Source of the DNA: an uncultured Acidobacteriota bacterium
GTDB lineage: Bacteria > Acidobacteriota > Terriglobia > Terriglobales > Acidobacteriaceae
DNA length: 53,604 nt
Direction of reading: 5' to 3'
Assembly: GCA_903851035.1 (NCBI GenBank)
Contig: CAINND010000002.1
Span: forward strand, 1-53,604
Numbering within the stretch: position 1 is the stretch's first letter; each line of letters opens with the position of its first letter. Positions 36,153-44,425 of this stretch are shown piece after piece. The notes under the pieces were generated by a model. It did no database searches. It was given only the letters and a program-made list of their open reading frames with translations, and had not been told where the DNA came from. The translations under genes and the position numbers were made by a program.

Positions 36153-37166
36153 TTACTTCTTCTTCGTCAGCCGACTGAGCGTTGCCAGTTCCTTCAGATA
36201 TTCGCCGATGGGCCGCGCCGGCGTTCCCCAGAACAGCCCCTTGCCGCGAATGACCTTCTTGGTCGGCACTCCAGCCTGCGCGCCCAGAATGACGCCGCTG
36301 CCGATGACGACATGATCGGCGATGCCCACTTGCCCGCCGATGATGACTCCGTCTTCGATGACCGTGCTGCCGCTGATGCCGGTCTGCGAGGCGACGACCA
36401 CGTTATGGCCGATGCGCACGTTGTGGCCCACCTGCACCAGGTTATCCAGCTTGACGCCGCTGCTGATGATGGTGGCCTCCAGCGCGCCGCGGTCGATGGT
36501 TGTGTTGGCGCCAATCTCCACGTCGTCGCCAATTTCCAGGCGGCCAATCTGCGGAAACTTGTGGTACTTCCCTGTCGCCGGGTCGGGCACAAAGCCAAAG
36601 CCATCTCCGCCGAGCACGGCTCCGGCCTGCACGATGACGCGCTCGCCGAGCGTGGTGCCGCTGTACACCGTGACGCGGGCGACGAGGTCGCAATCCGCGC
36701 CAATCACCACGTCCGCTAATACAACGCAGCCGGGGCCGATGCGGGTGCGCGGGCCAATCTTTACGCCTGCGGCGATGACCACCAGTTCGCCGATGGAGGC
36801 CGTGGGGTCAAGCTCGGCAGAGGCATCCACCACGGCGGAAGCGTGCACGCCGGGAGTGTGCGGCTGGGCGCGGCGCAGCTCGTCGGCGGCGCGGGCAAAG
36901 GCCAGCCGCGGATTGGCCGAGCGCAAAATGGCTTTGCCCTGCCCCTCGCTTAGAACATCCGGCGAAATGGCAAGCGCCTCCGGAACGATGACCGCCCCGG
37001 CATCGCTGATGAGGGCCGCGTCCAGAAAGCGCTCCTGCTCCACAAAGACGACGCTCTGCGGGCGGGCCTGGGCGAAGCTGGTGACATCGCTGACCTCGCG
37101 GTCATTACTGGCGGAAGCGGATTCAAGGCGGGCGGCGATGCGCTCCGCCAGTTCACTGATCTTCAT
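36153..37166 (-). CDS. lpxD: UDP-3-O-(3-hydroxyacyl)glucosamine N-acyltransferase
   Basis: Third step of lipid A synthesis. 337 residues: an N-terminal uridine-binding domain (1-100; [27 protein letters not shown]), then a left-handed beta-helix of hexapeptide repeats (about 105-310) with the catalytic His in [19 protein letters not shown] and [23 protein letters not shown], the lipid-binding stretch. It ends with a helix. Neighbouring lipid A genes (lpxA, lpxC) are absent here; an LpxL-like gene lies 5 kb away on the other strand. Confidence 0.95.
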   Translation of the reverse strand: MKISELAERIAARLESASASNDREVSDVTSFAQARPQSVVFVEQERFLDAALISDAGAVIVPEALAISPDVLSEGQGKAILRSANPRLAFARAADELRRAQPHTPGVHASAVVDASAELDPTASIGELVVIAAGVKIGPRTRIGPGCVVLADVVIGADCDLVARVTVYSGTTLGERVIVQAGAVLGGDGFGFVPDPATGKYHKFPQIGRLEIGDDVEIGANTTIDRGALEATIISSGVKLDNLVQVGHNVRIGHNVVVASQTGISGSTVIEDGVIIGGQVGIADHVVIGSGVILGAQAGVPTKKVIRGKGLFWGTPARPIGEYLKELATLSRLTKKK

Positions 37167-37247
37167 GGCCTAAGTTTGTATCATTTTCCGCGCTCCAGGG
37201 GCGAGTGTTCCGCGCCGCCCGGTGCGCGGTCAGCCAGACCTGCATGG

Positions 37248-37664
37248 CTACAGCGGCAGCGACATGTGCTCGTGGAAGATTTTGAGCTGGCCATCGGGGT
37301 CAAGGGCGAAGACCTGGGTGCAGCGCCCGTGCTGGATGTGCTCTGCCTCGCCGCCGGCGGTTGCGTTCTGCTCGGCGTGGAACTCGAAGATGTAGCTGGC
37401 GACTGCGGCCGAATCGCCCAGCAGCACCACCTCAATGGGGCCGCATTGCGCCCGCAGGACGCAGCGCGGGCCGAAGTACTCTCGTATGCGGCGCGCGGCG
37501 GCCAGGCGGCCGGGCTCCGGGCGGCGGCTGAGCGAGCCGAAGACGCTGCTCTCCGAGGCGTAAAAAGCGCTGAGCTCCTCGCCGTGCTTGCCGATAAAAG
37601 CGTTCCAGTAGCGCGCCACCTCGGCACGCACCAGCTCCGAACTGAGACTCTTCAACTGCGTCAT
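37248..37664 (-). CDS. NTF2-like/SnoaL-like hypothetical protein
   Basis: 138 residues with the cone-shaped NTF2 fold pattern: VARYWNAFIGKHGEELSAFY, RIREYFGPRCVLRAQCGPIEVVLLGDSAAVASYIFEFHAE, TQVFALDPDGQLKIFHEHMS. Resembles DUF4440/ketosteroid-isomerase-like proteins; no catalytic set can be assigned. First gene of the minus-strand run, 82 bases from lpxD. Confidence 0.65.
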   Translation of the reverse strand: MTQLKSLSSELVRAEVARYWNAFIGKHGEELSAFYASESSVFGSLSRRPEPGRLAAARRIREYFGPRCVLRAQCGPIEVVLLGDSAAVASYIFEFHAEQNATAGGEAEHIQHGRCTQVFALDPDGQLKIFHEHMSLPL

Positions 37665-37784
37665 TGCGAGTTACAATGTAGCACCAGTGCGCGCCGGTTG
37701 GATTGAGGATTTCATCCACGGCCGCCTGACGAGCACAGTCCCGGAGCGTGCAAGCCCGGGCCATCCCGAGGGTGAAGGAGCGTT

Positions 37785-38075
37785 ATGCAGAAGTGGAAGA
37801 AGGTGCTGGTATGCACCACGGTGGGCGCTGGAGCCTATCTGGCCCTGAATGGACGGCGCAACCTCGGCGTGCTTGCCGCCACCGCCGGCCTGGCCATGCT
37901 GGCCAGCGAGTATCCCGAGCGCTTTGAGAGCATCTGGGAGTCGGCGCCGGAGTACATCAGCCGCGCCACGCTCATCTTTGGCACCCTCAGCAAGATCAGC
38001 GAGAAGTTTGCCGAAGAGGCCGAGCGGCGCTCGGTTACTGCCTACGGCCACCCCGCGGAAGAGTACGTGGAATAA
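37785..38075 (+). CDS. small hypothetical membrane-associated protein
   Basis: 96 residues. Basic start (MQKWKKVLV), a hydrophobic region (VGAGAYLALN to LGVLAATAGLAMLAS) forming one or two short membrane segments, then an acidic amphipathic tail (ESIWESAPEYISRATLIF, EKFAEEAERR). ATG at 37785 follows AAGGAG. Not recognised beyond this; it lies divergent from the NTF2-like gene. Confidence 0.6.
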   Translation: MQKWKKVLVCTTVGAGAYLALNGRRNLGVLAATAGLAMLASEYPERFESIWESAPEYISRATLIFGTLSKISEKFAEEAERRSVTAYGHPAEEYVE

Positions 38076-38192
38076 GCCGCCCTGCCCCCGCAGCAGAGCG
38101 GCGGCACACCGCCCGGCCCGTAACTGGAAGACGTAACTGGAAGGCAATGCCCTTGCGGCGGGGTAACCACCGGCATGGACGATCCGACCACT

Positions 38193-38204
38193 GTCCTTAA
38201 GGAC
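38193..38204. promoter_or_regulatory. palindrome upstream of the LuxR-type gene
   Basis: GTCCTTAAGGAC is a perfect 12-base palindrome, followed by GTGTCC that repeats the arm. It is 71 bases before the start at 38275. It could be an operator or a small hairpin; no regulator is known. Confidence 0.3.
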
Positions 38205-38274
38205 GTGTCCCTGCGTACATGGTCGAATGTCAAGATTTATGGGAATTTGCCGTGCGCACGAGTATCCTAGGGCC

Positions 38275-39009
38275 ATGGTGCAAGCTCATACAAAACACAC
38301 GCCCGCTTCCTCCTCCGCTCCGGCCAAGAAGAAGGCCAGTGAGCTGAACGAGACCTCGAAGTCCGCACAGCCACGCGAAATCATCAAGATCGCCGTGGTC
38401 GAAAGCGACCCGCTGCGCTTCATCGGTTTTCGCGCACTCTTCGACAACGAGCCCGACATGGAGCTGTTCTCCGCCAGTGCGGCCGACATTGCCAGCAACG
38501 CCACGGCCGACCTCATCCTGCTGGGCAGCCGCGGCAATCAGAACCTGTTCGACGTGATGGCCGGCCTGAAGGCCCAGCGCCCCGACCTGCGCATCCTGGT
38601 GACGGGCGCGGGCGCCGACGACGAGATGATCCTGAAGGCACTGGCTGCCGGAGCCAAAGGCTACGTGGACGAGGCCGCCAGCCCGGCGGAGTTCACCATG
38701 GCCATCCGCATTGTGCACCAGGGCTCGGTGTGGGCGCCGCGGCGCGTGCTCTCCACGTTTATTGAGCGCGTCACCAGCTCGCCGGGAAGAATCTTCCCCG
38801 CCGGCCGCGTGACCTTTACCGACCGTGAAAAGGAAGTGCTGGAACTGCTGGTGGCCGGGCGCAGCAACAAGGAGATCGGCTCCGCGCTGGGCATTGAGGA
38901 GCGCACGGTGAAGGCGCACGTGGCCAAGCTGATGCGCAAGGTAGGCGTGCAGAACCGCATCGCCCTCAGCGTGCACGCCATCACGCACTCGCTGGTCAGC
39001 AGCCGGTAG
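38275..39009 (+). CDS. LuxR-family regulator with an atypical receiver domain
   Basis: 244 residues. A Ser/Lys/Ala-rich N-terminal tail (1-35) precedes a receiver-like fold (IKIAVVESDPLRFIGFRALF; AGLKAQRPDLRILVTGAG) and a C-terminal LuxR helix-turn-helix (FTDREKEVLELLVAGRSNKE, RTVKAHVAKLMRKVGVQNR). The phosphoacceptor Asp is replaced by Gly84 (LILLGSRG) and the conserved Lys by Glu133 (GYVDEAAS), so phosphorylation control is unlikely. Thr110 and the first acidic pair remain partly. Regulation by ligand, partner or level is inferred. Terminator follows. ATG at 38275 chosen; codons before it are not receiver-like. Confidence 0.85.
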   Translation: MVQAHTKHTPASSSAPAKKKASELNETSKSAQPREIIKIAVVESDPLRFIGFRALFDNEPDMELFSASAADIASNATADLILLGSRGNQNLFDVMAGLKAQRPDLRILVTGAGADDEMILKALAAGAKGYVDEAASPAEFTMAIRIVHQGSVWAPRRVLSTFIERVTSSPGRIFPAGRVTFTDREKEVLELLVAGRSNKEIGSALGIEERTVKAHVAKLMRKVGVQNRIALSVHAITHSLVSSR

Positions 39010-39022
39010 AGTTAAATTACGC

Positions 39023-39054
39023 AAGCCGCCTCCGATGGCCGGGGGCGGCTTTTG
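39023..39054 (+). terminator. rho-independent terminator of the LuxR-type gene
   Basis: AAGCCGCC at 39023-39030 and GGCGGCTT at 39044-39051 form the stem, followed by TTGCTT. Confidence 0.7.
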
Positions 39055-39085
39055 CTTGCGCGTTTATTAGAGTGAATGATGAATG

Positions 39086-39217
39086 AAGGCCTCCCATATG
39101 GGAGGTTTTTGCCGTGCAGCGGAGTTTGCGCTTGAGGCCGCGCGGCGGGGTGCCTACACTGTTTGCGAGGAACGTCCCCCACTCAAGCCAAAGGAGGGCT
39201 TGAATGGGCCACCCGCC
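39086..39217. repeat. 132-bp direct repeat, copy 1
   Basis: Begins with the palindrome CCTCCCATATGGGAGG (39090-39105) plus TTTTT, and ends with a hairpin of the CCCAC...ATGGG family (AAGCC/GGCTT stem) and CACCCGCC. Differs from copy 2 (40123-40254) at 4 positions. The remainder of 39010-39337 is the gene remnant and the leader of the next gene. Confidence 0.9.
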
Positions 39218-39312
39218 TAGGCCAGAATGGGATATGGTCCTTTCAGGTCACGATTGGTGGCGGCGTCGCAGTTAGCGGCACTGGCGCGGTGACGGACACA
39301 ACGGTTAAGTAA
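39217..39312 (+). pseudogene. possible C-terminal gene remnant
   Basis: Directly after the repeat, the frame LGQNGIWSFQVTIGGGVAVS continues GTGAVTDTTVK and stops at TAA 39310-39312. The Thr/Gly/Val-rich ending looks like the last strand of an exported beta-rich protein, and there is no start codon. It could be the tail of a gene cut by the repeat, but it is too short to be sure. Confidence 0.3.
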
Positions 39313-39337
39313 AAGAACTAACAGAGAGGAACATAAC

Positions 39338-39724
39338 GTGTACCCAACATCAAGGAAGAACTCAGACGCCTCGTCGCGATCAGCTCCCGGTCCCTATGCC
39401 TCTGCTTGGCGCGCGTACAGGAGGCGGGTTGTTCTACCCTGGTTGTTCATTTTGGCGTTTATCGTACTGCCTTATCCTGCAGTGTTGCTTTTGCGCGCTG
39501 GCACGCCGGCAGGGATGCTAATTGCGTTGTTCGTCGCGATCCTGATTGGAATTCTGATTTCATACTTTCGTATGTGGTTTTTTTTATGCCCGCGGTGCGG
39601 CCAACTCTTTCGGAAGCCCTGGAGATGGTACGGTTCGCGATGTGTGCATTGTTCTTTGCCGAAATGTGGTCAGTCAGATACAGACGGATCGGTGGGTAAT
39701 TCAGATCATCCGCGCGTGTCATAA
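39338..39724 (+). CDS. hypothetical membrane protein with zinc-ribbon-like tail
   Basis: 128 residues. A Ser/Arg-rich N-terminus, two membrane helices (VVLPWLFILAFIVLPYPAVLLL; TPAGMLIALFVAILIGILI) and a cytoplasmic-type cysteine motif CPRCGQLF...CVHC with a further CG, suggesting a metal-binding ribbon. GTG start at 39338 follows AGAGGAA. Lies between the two 132-bp repeats and has mildly lower GC than its neighbours, so it may be an accessory gene. No family recognised. Confidence 0.55.
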   Translation: MYPTSRKNSDASSRSAPGPYASAWRAYRRRVVLPWLFILAFIVLPYPAVLLLRAGTPAGMLIALFVAILIGILISYFRMWFFLCPRCGQLFRKPWRWYGSRCVHCSLPKCGQSDTDGSVGNSDHPRVS

Positions 39725-39958
39725 TCCACAGCCCATTCCAGAGCGGGTGGCTCGTCGGCTTTGTCGTTGCGATGAAGTTCTTTAGCCACCGTTGTCGGGG
39801 GAAAAGACCCTTCGGTGCTTCGCACCGGGTGTAGTGGGGGATACGTCACCCCTGGGAGGGTTGCTGCGGGGTAACGGCAAGTTATCGCCGGGTAACTGGT
39901 TGAAAACAGAAACGATGAAGGGGCTGGTGGCCCACGTTTCAAATAAGTAGAAAACACT

Positions 39959-39999
39959 GGTGCCCCATGTCTGGCCTGCTGTTGGCCAGACGTGGGATG
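39959..39999. repeat. hairpin repeat (GTCTGGCC/GGCCAGAC type)
   Basis: GGTGCCCCATGTCTGGCC, a 7-base loop, then GGCCAGACGTGGGA. In this orientation the variable position pairs as U:G in RNA. The surrounding 39725-40122 has no gene that I can support. Confidence 0.7.
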
Positions 40000-40122
40000 C
40001 AGGACATTTCATTACGGGGGATGCTAAGTGCGCGGAGAGCCCAGCGCTACCCCGCCAGCAGCCAGAAAGTTCTAAAATCGTCTGCTAAGGCCGGCCATTT
40101 CCTTCCGCAAATTTTCTGAATT

Positions 40123-40254
40123 AAGGCCTCCCATATGGGAGGTTTTTGGCGTGCAGCGGAGTTTGCGCTTGAGGCCGCGCGGCGGGGTGCCTACACTGTT
40201 TGCGAGGAATGTCCCCCACTCAAGCCAACAGAGGGCTTGAATGGGCCACCCGCC
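40123..40254. repeat. 132-bp direct repeat, copy 2
   Basis: Same order as copy 1: palindrome at 40127-40142 with T5, a GC-rich middle (GAGGCCGCGCGGCGGGG), and a terminal AAGCC/GGCTT hairpin ending in CACCCGCC. It lies 56 bases before the start of the next gene, as copy 1 lies upstream of the 39338 gene. Confidence 0.9.
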
Positions 40255-40309
40255 AGTTTTCCTATTCATGTGCATTTACAGATTGGATTCAAGGAGGTTG
40301 CCGCCAGCA

Positions 40310-40909
40310 ATGAATACCGTATCGAAGTTTGCCATTCTCATTTTCGTATGTGTAGCAGGAGGCTTTGCTGGAGGGCTACTGGGCATGGCATTTTATGTCC
40401 ACCATATTTCTAACAATCAAACAAAAGTCTTGCGTACGCAGAGAGTCGAAGTGCTTGATGAACATGGGCGAACCAGAGGAATTATTGGATCAGATAAGGA
40501 AAGCGTTTTCTTCAGGCTTGTAGCACCGGATGGACAACCAGAGGTTACGGCTTCTGTTCCTAATGAAACACAAAGAATCAAAATAGATGGTCGAGGGAAT
40601 GAACCTGACGGAACCAACACAATCCTGCCGGGGATTGTTGTCGCAAACGAGGCAAAGAATGGTGAAGTGAGAATTGAGGTAGGACGTGACGGCAACGGCC
40701 GCGTTGCCCTTGGGACAGATCCCAACTGGGAGAGGGTTACTCTAGGCCATTTCTCAATCGGGGATTTGCAGCCAGATCCTCTGCACTATGGAGGTTGGGG
40801 GCTACAAGTATTAGGAAGAGGAAAAAATGGTGTGCATTTGGCAACCGGGCTTGGAATATCGACGCAAAATGGTGTGGATGATTCGTACTTGTCTCCGGTA
40901 GCGAAATAA
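40310..40909 (+). CDS. hypothetical membrane-anchored beta-repeat protein
   Basis: 199 residues. One N-terminal membrane helix (FAILIFVCVAGGFAGGLLGMAF) anchors an extracytoplasmic domain with recurring beta units: RTQRVEVLDEHGRTRGIIG, VFFRLVAPDGQPEVTAS, RIEVGRDGNGRVALGT, GWGLQVLGRGKNGVHLATG. Such 'x-V-x-D-x-G-R-x-R' units occur in uncharacterised bacterial exported proteins. ATG 40310 follows AAGGAGG at 40291 with 12-base spacing. Lower GC than the flanks. Function unknown. Confidence 0.65.
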   Translation: MNTVSKFAILIFVCVAGGFAGGLLGMAFYVHHISNNQTKVLRTQRVEVLDEHGRTRGIIGSDKESVFFRLVAPDGQPEVTASVPNETQRIKIDGRGNEPDGTNTILPGIVVANEAKNGEVRIEVGRDGNGRVALGTDPNWERVTLGHFSIGDLQPDPLHYGGWGLQVLGRGKNGVHLATGLGISTQNGVDDSYLSPVAK

Positions 40910-41053
40910 CATTTGTTGGACCTTTGAGGCGGGTGGCCCGTACAACCCTTACTTAGGTTTCTGGTTTGTGAATCCTCTCTCTCCGACCTGACAGTTGCCC
41001 GCCCCCGGGGTATGATTCCTCTATACGGCCATCACTCGGCCGGAAGGAGAACC

Positions 41054-41725
41054 ATGAAGAAGATAATCGCTTCGCTCGTTCTGCTCTTTGCCGCCACCTG
41101 CGCCTTTGCCGGCGACCGCGCCGATGACCTGGACCGCCTGCGCAGCGGCTCGCTGGTTATCAAGGAGATCATGGCCGCCCCCGATAAGGGCGTGCCGGAG
41201 GAGATCATCTCCAACGCCAAGTGCATCGCGGTCATCCCCAGCATGGTGAAGGCGGCCTTTGTGGTGGGCGGCTCCTATGGCAAGGGCGTGGCCAGTTGCC
41301 GCACCGAGCGCGGCTGGAGCGCTCCGGCCTTCTTCAGCCTGAAGGGCGGCAGCTTCGGCTTCCAGATTGGCGGCCAGGCGGCGGATATCGTCATGCTGAT
41401 CATGAACGACGAGGGCATGAACAACCTGCTGGAGGCCAAGTTCAAGCTGGGCGCCGATGCCAGCGTGGCCGCCGGTCCCGTGGGGCGCCACGCCGACGCC
41501 AGCACGGACTGGAAGATGCGCGCGCAGGTGCTGACCTATAGCCGCGCCCGTGGCGTCTTTGCCGGAATCTCCCTGAACGGCGCGGTGGTGAGCGAGCACA
41601 AGGAGGACACGCGCGACTTCTACGGCCGCATGGTGCCCTTCAAGACCATTCTGCGCGGCAACATTGCCAGCCCGCCGGAGGCGGCGCTGTGGCATGACAC
41701 GCTGGTAAAGTACGCGGGCAAATAG
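41054..41725 (+). CDS. SYLF domain lipid-binding protein (Ysc84-like), secreted
   Basis: 223 residues. A Sec signal peptide (MKKIIASLVLLFAATCAFA) then the SYLF/Ysc84 domain: VIKEIMAAPDKGVPEEIISNAKCIAVIPSM, FVVGGSYGKGVASCR, WSAPAFFSLKGGSFGFQIGGQA, DIVMLIMND and GISLNGAVV. SYLF domains bind phosphoinositide-type lipids in eukaryotes; the bacterial exported form has no settled function. ATG at 41054 follows GGAAGGAGA. Monocistronic with its own terminator. Confidence 0.9.
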   Translation: MKKIIASLVLLFAATCAFAGDRADDLDRLRSGSLVIKEIMAAPDKGVPEEIISNAKCIAVIPSMVKAAFVVGGSYGKGVASCRTERGWSAPAFFSLKGGSFGFQIGGQAADIVMLIMNDEGMNNLLEAKFKLGADASVAAGPVGRHADASTDWKMRAQVLTYSRARGVFAGISLNGAVVSEHKEDTRDFYGRMVPFKTILRGNIASPPEAALWHDTLVKYAGK

Positions 41726-41744
41726 CCTGCGGCGTCAAATATCC

Positions 41745-41776
41745 GCCCGCCCTGGACGCTCCGGGGCGGGCTTTTT
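41745..41776 (+). terminator. rho-independent terminator of the SYLF gene
   Basis: GCCCGCCC at 41745-41752 pairs with GGGCGGGC at 41764-41771, followed by TTTTT. Confidence 0.9.
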
Positions 41777-41853
41777 GCTGTCAACCTGCGGCGCAAACCC
41801 GCGTCTAATGGTTTGACCCTGCTCGCCCGTTTTGTTACGGTCAACACTCGCCC

Positions 41854-42753
41854 ATGCGCTACTGGTTGGAGTATCTGCCGGTCCGGTTGATTGCCTTCAC
41901 CATGCGCTGGCTGCCACGTCCGGCGGCCCGCGCCTGCGGAACGGCCATCGCCATCCTCGCCTACTGGGCGCTGCCCCGGCTGCGCGCGGTTGGGCTGCGC
42001 AACCTGGAAATGGCCTTCCCGGAGAAGTCGCCGCGTGAGCGCGAGCACATCCTGAAGGGCGAATACCTCTCGCTGGGTCGCCTGCTGGCCGAGGTTCCGA
42101 AGTTCCCCACCTACACAAAACAGAACGTCGAACGCATCGCCATCTACGACGGGCTGGAGAATTACCAGCAGGCCTCCGCCCGCGGCAAAGGCGTGCTGCT
42201 GATGACGGCGCACATGGGCGGCTGGGAGATTGGCAGCTTCGTCCACAGCCTGCACGGGCAGTGGCTCAACATCATCGTGCGCAACCTGGATAATCCCCTG
42301 CTGGACCGCTGGGTGCGCCAGACGCGGGAGATGCACGGCAACCGCACGCACGACAAGAACGAGTTTGCGCGCGGCATGCTGCAGGCCATGAAGCGCGGTG
42401 AGACCGTGGGCGCATTGATGGACACCAACATGACGCCGCCGCAGGGCGTCTTCGTAAACTTTTTTGGCATACCGGCCTGCACTGCCGCCGGGCTGGCGCG
42501 CGTGGCCCGCCATACCGGAGCCGCCGTGGTTCCCGCCTTTACCATCTGGGACGAAAAGCTGGGCAAGTACCGCATCCGCTTTGAGCCGGCCATCCCGCTG
42601 GTGACGACCGAAGACGCCGAGGCCGACGCCATCAGCAACACGCAGAACTACACGGCGGCCATCGAAGCGGCCATCCGCCGCAACCCCGAACAGTGGCTGT
42701 GGGTGCATCGCCGCTGGAAGACGCGTCCGCCGGGCGAGGCGCTGCTGTACTAA
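41854..42753 (+). CDS. lysophospholipid/lipid A acyltransferase (LpxL/HtrB family)
   Basis: 299 residues, membrane-associated acyltransferase. An N-terminal hydrophobic anchor (PVRLIAFTMRWL... CGTAIAILAYWAL) is followed by the catalytic HX4E motif, His120 and Glu125 in LLMTAHMGGWEIG, then GETVGALMDTNM, FFGIPACTAAGLARVARHTGA and the family ending WLWVHRRWKTRP. LpxL-type enzymes add secondary acyl chains to Kdo-lipid A. Whether this one acts on lipid A or another acceptor is not decided. It has its own start 78 bases after the SYLF terminator. Confidence 0.87.
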   Translation: MRYWLEYLPVRLIAFTMRWLPRPAARACGTAIAILAYWALPRLRAVGLRNLEMAFPEKSPREREHILKGEYLSLGRLLAEVPKFPTYTKQNVERIAIYDGLENYQQASARGKGVLLMTAHMGGWEIGSFVHSLHGQWLNIIVRNLDNPLLDRWVRQTREMHGNRTHDKNEFARGMLQAMKRGETVGALMDTNMTPPQGVFVNFFGIPACTAAGLARVARHTGAAVVPAFTIWDEKLGKYRIRFEPAIPLVTTEDAEADAISNTQNYTAAIEAAIRRNPEQWLWVHRRWKTRPPGEALLY

Positions 42754-42898
42754 TCCCGGCTTAACGTCCGCAAACATTCCGCCAGAACACTTCCGCAAGC
42801 TGCGATTGCCCATACTCCGCCGAGGGGTTCGACACTGCCCGCGGCCAGCCTGTACACTCGTCTGTTCGGGGGCCGCAACAGGCCTCCACGGAGGCAAG

Positions 42899-44425
42899 AT
42901 GACCCGTAGCAAGGCCTATCTAACACTGCTCGCCGTGCTGCTCTGCCTGTGGCAGGTGGCAGCGGCGCAGGACCTGGCATCGTTTGAAAAGCGCGTGCAT
43001 GTTAAGACGCTGCCCAACGGACTGACCGTGCTGCTGCTGCAACGTCCGCAGGCGCCCGTCTTCAGCTTCTACACGGTTGTGGACGCCGGTGGCGCGCAAG
43101 ACCCCCTCGGCAAGACCGGCCTGGCTCACATGATGGAGCACATGGCCTTTAAGGGCACGGAAAACATCGGCACCACTGACGCCGCGGCGGAAAAGATCGC
43201 GCTGGCCAAAGTAGAAGTGGCATACGCCGCCTACGACCGCGAGAACCAGCGCCAGGTGGGCCGCGACCCGTCCAAGGTGGCCGAGTTGAAGGCCGCCTGG
43301 GAGAAGGCTCGCGCGGAGGCCGACCAGTTCGTCATTAAGAACGAGTTTGGCGAGATTGTGGAGCGCAACGGCGGAGTGGGCCTGAACGCCAGCACCGCGC
43401 TGGACAGCACGCAGTATTACTACAGCCTGCCCGCCAATCGCCTGGAGCTGTGGGCATACCTCGAAAGCGAGCGCTTCCTCAACCCCGTGCTGCGCGAGTT
43501 CTACAAGGAGCGCGACGTGGTGATGGAGGAGCGCCGCATGCGCACCGACAGCTCGCCCATCGGACGCCTGATCGAACAGTTCCTCAGCGTGGCCTATGAC
43601 GGCAGCCCGTACCACCGTCCGGACGTTGGCTACGCCAGCGACCTGCGCCACTTCTCGGCCAGCGACGCCGAGCGCTTCTTCCGCACCTACTATGTGCCCA
43701 GCAACACGATCATCGCGCTGGTGGGCGATCTCGATCCCGAGCCGACATTCGCCACCGTGGAGCGCTACTTTGGGCGCATCCCGAGCGGCCCCAAGCCCGA
43801 GGAGTACGTCACCGAGCAGACGCCGCAGACGGCCGAGCGCACAGTGGTTCTGAAAGACCCCTCGCAGCCCTTCTACATTGAGGGCTACCAGCGGCCGAAC
43901 TATCGCGATAAAGACAACGAGGTGTACGCGGTCATCAGCAGCGTGCTCAGCGACGGCCGCACCTCGCGGCTGTATCGCGGGCTGGTGCGCGACAAGAAGA
44001 TCGCCGTGGCCGCCGCCGGCTTCAGCGGCTTCCCCGGAGACAAGTATCGCAACCTGTACGCCATTTACGCCGTGCCCTCGCGCGGACACAACGGCGCGGA
44101 GATGGCCTCGGCCATTCACGAGATCATCGCCAAGTTGAAAAGCGATGGCCTGACGCCGGAGGAGTTGAAGATGGTAAAGACGCGCTCGCGGGCCAGCCTG
44201 CTGCGCGGCTTGGCCAACAATCAGGGACTGGCCGGCAGCCTGGCCAACAATCAGCTTCGCCACGGCGACTGGCGGGAGATGTTCCGCCGCCTGGATCGCA
44301 TTGACGCCGTGACCAACGACGACGTTAAGCGCGTGGCCAATCAAATCTTTGTGGAGACGAATCGCACGGTGGGCATCACGGAAAATCAAAACGCGGCAAA
44401 GAACGCAAACAAGGGAGGCAAGTGA
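42899..44425 (+). CDS. M16 family zinc metallopeptidase, active subunit
   Basis: 508 residues with a Sec signal peptide (about 1-24, LAVLLCLWQVAAAQ). The inverted zinc motif HXXEH is intact at His77-Glu80-His81 (GLAHMMEHMAFKG); the distal glutamate is expected near 215 (RDVVMEERRMRTD fits). A C-terminal non-catalytic domain of M16_C type follows. Working periplasmic peptidases of this family often act in a pair with an inactive partner, exactly as here: the next gene overlaps by one base (TGATG). ATG at 42899 after GGAGG; residues upstream are excluded. Confidence 0.9.
   Translation: MTRSKAYLTLLAVLLCLWQVAAAQDLASFEKRVHVKTLPNGLTVLLLQRPQAPVFSFYTVVDAGGAQDPLGKTGLAHMMEHMAFKGTENIGTTDAAAEKIALAKVEVAYAAYDRENQRQVGRDPSKVAELKAAWEKARAEADQFVIKNEFGEIVERNGGVGLNASTALDSTQYYYSLPANRLELWAYLESERFLNPVLREFYKERDVVMEERRMRTDSSPIGRLIEQFLSVAYDGSPYHRPDVGYASDLRHFSASDAERFFRTYYVPSNTIIALVGDLDPEPTFATVERYFGRIPSGPKPEEYVTEQTPQTAERTVVLKDPSQPFYIEGYQRPNYRDKDNEVYAVISSVLSDGRTSRLYRGLVRDKKIAVAAAGFSGFPGDKYRNLYAIYAVPSRGHNGAEMASAIHEIIAKLKSDGLTPEELKMVKTRSRASLLRGLANNQGLAGSLANNQLRHGDWREMFRRLDRIDAVTNDDVKRVANQIFVETNRTVGITENQNAAKNANKGGK

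Noticed and set aside
38100-38230. Possible riboswitch (GGGGTAACCACCGGCATGG recalls the end of a c-di-GMP-I aptamer)
   Set aside because: The other conserved parts of that aptamer are absent, so the similarity is a short chance match.
39782-40012. Minus-strand 76-residue frame
   Set aside because: It covers a hairpin repeat and has no start signals or recognisable features.
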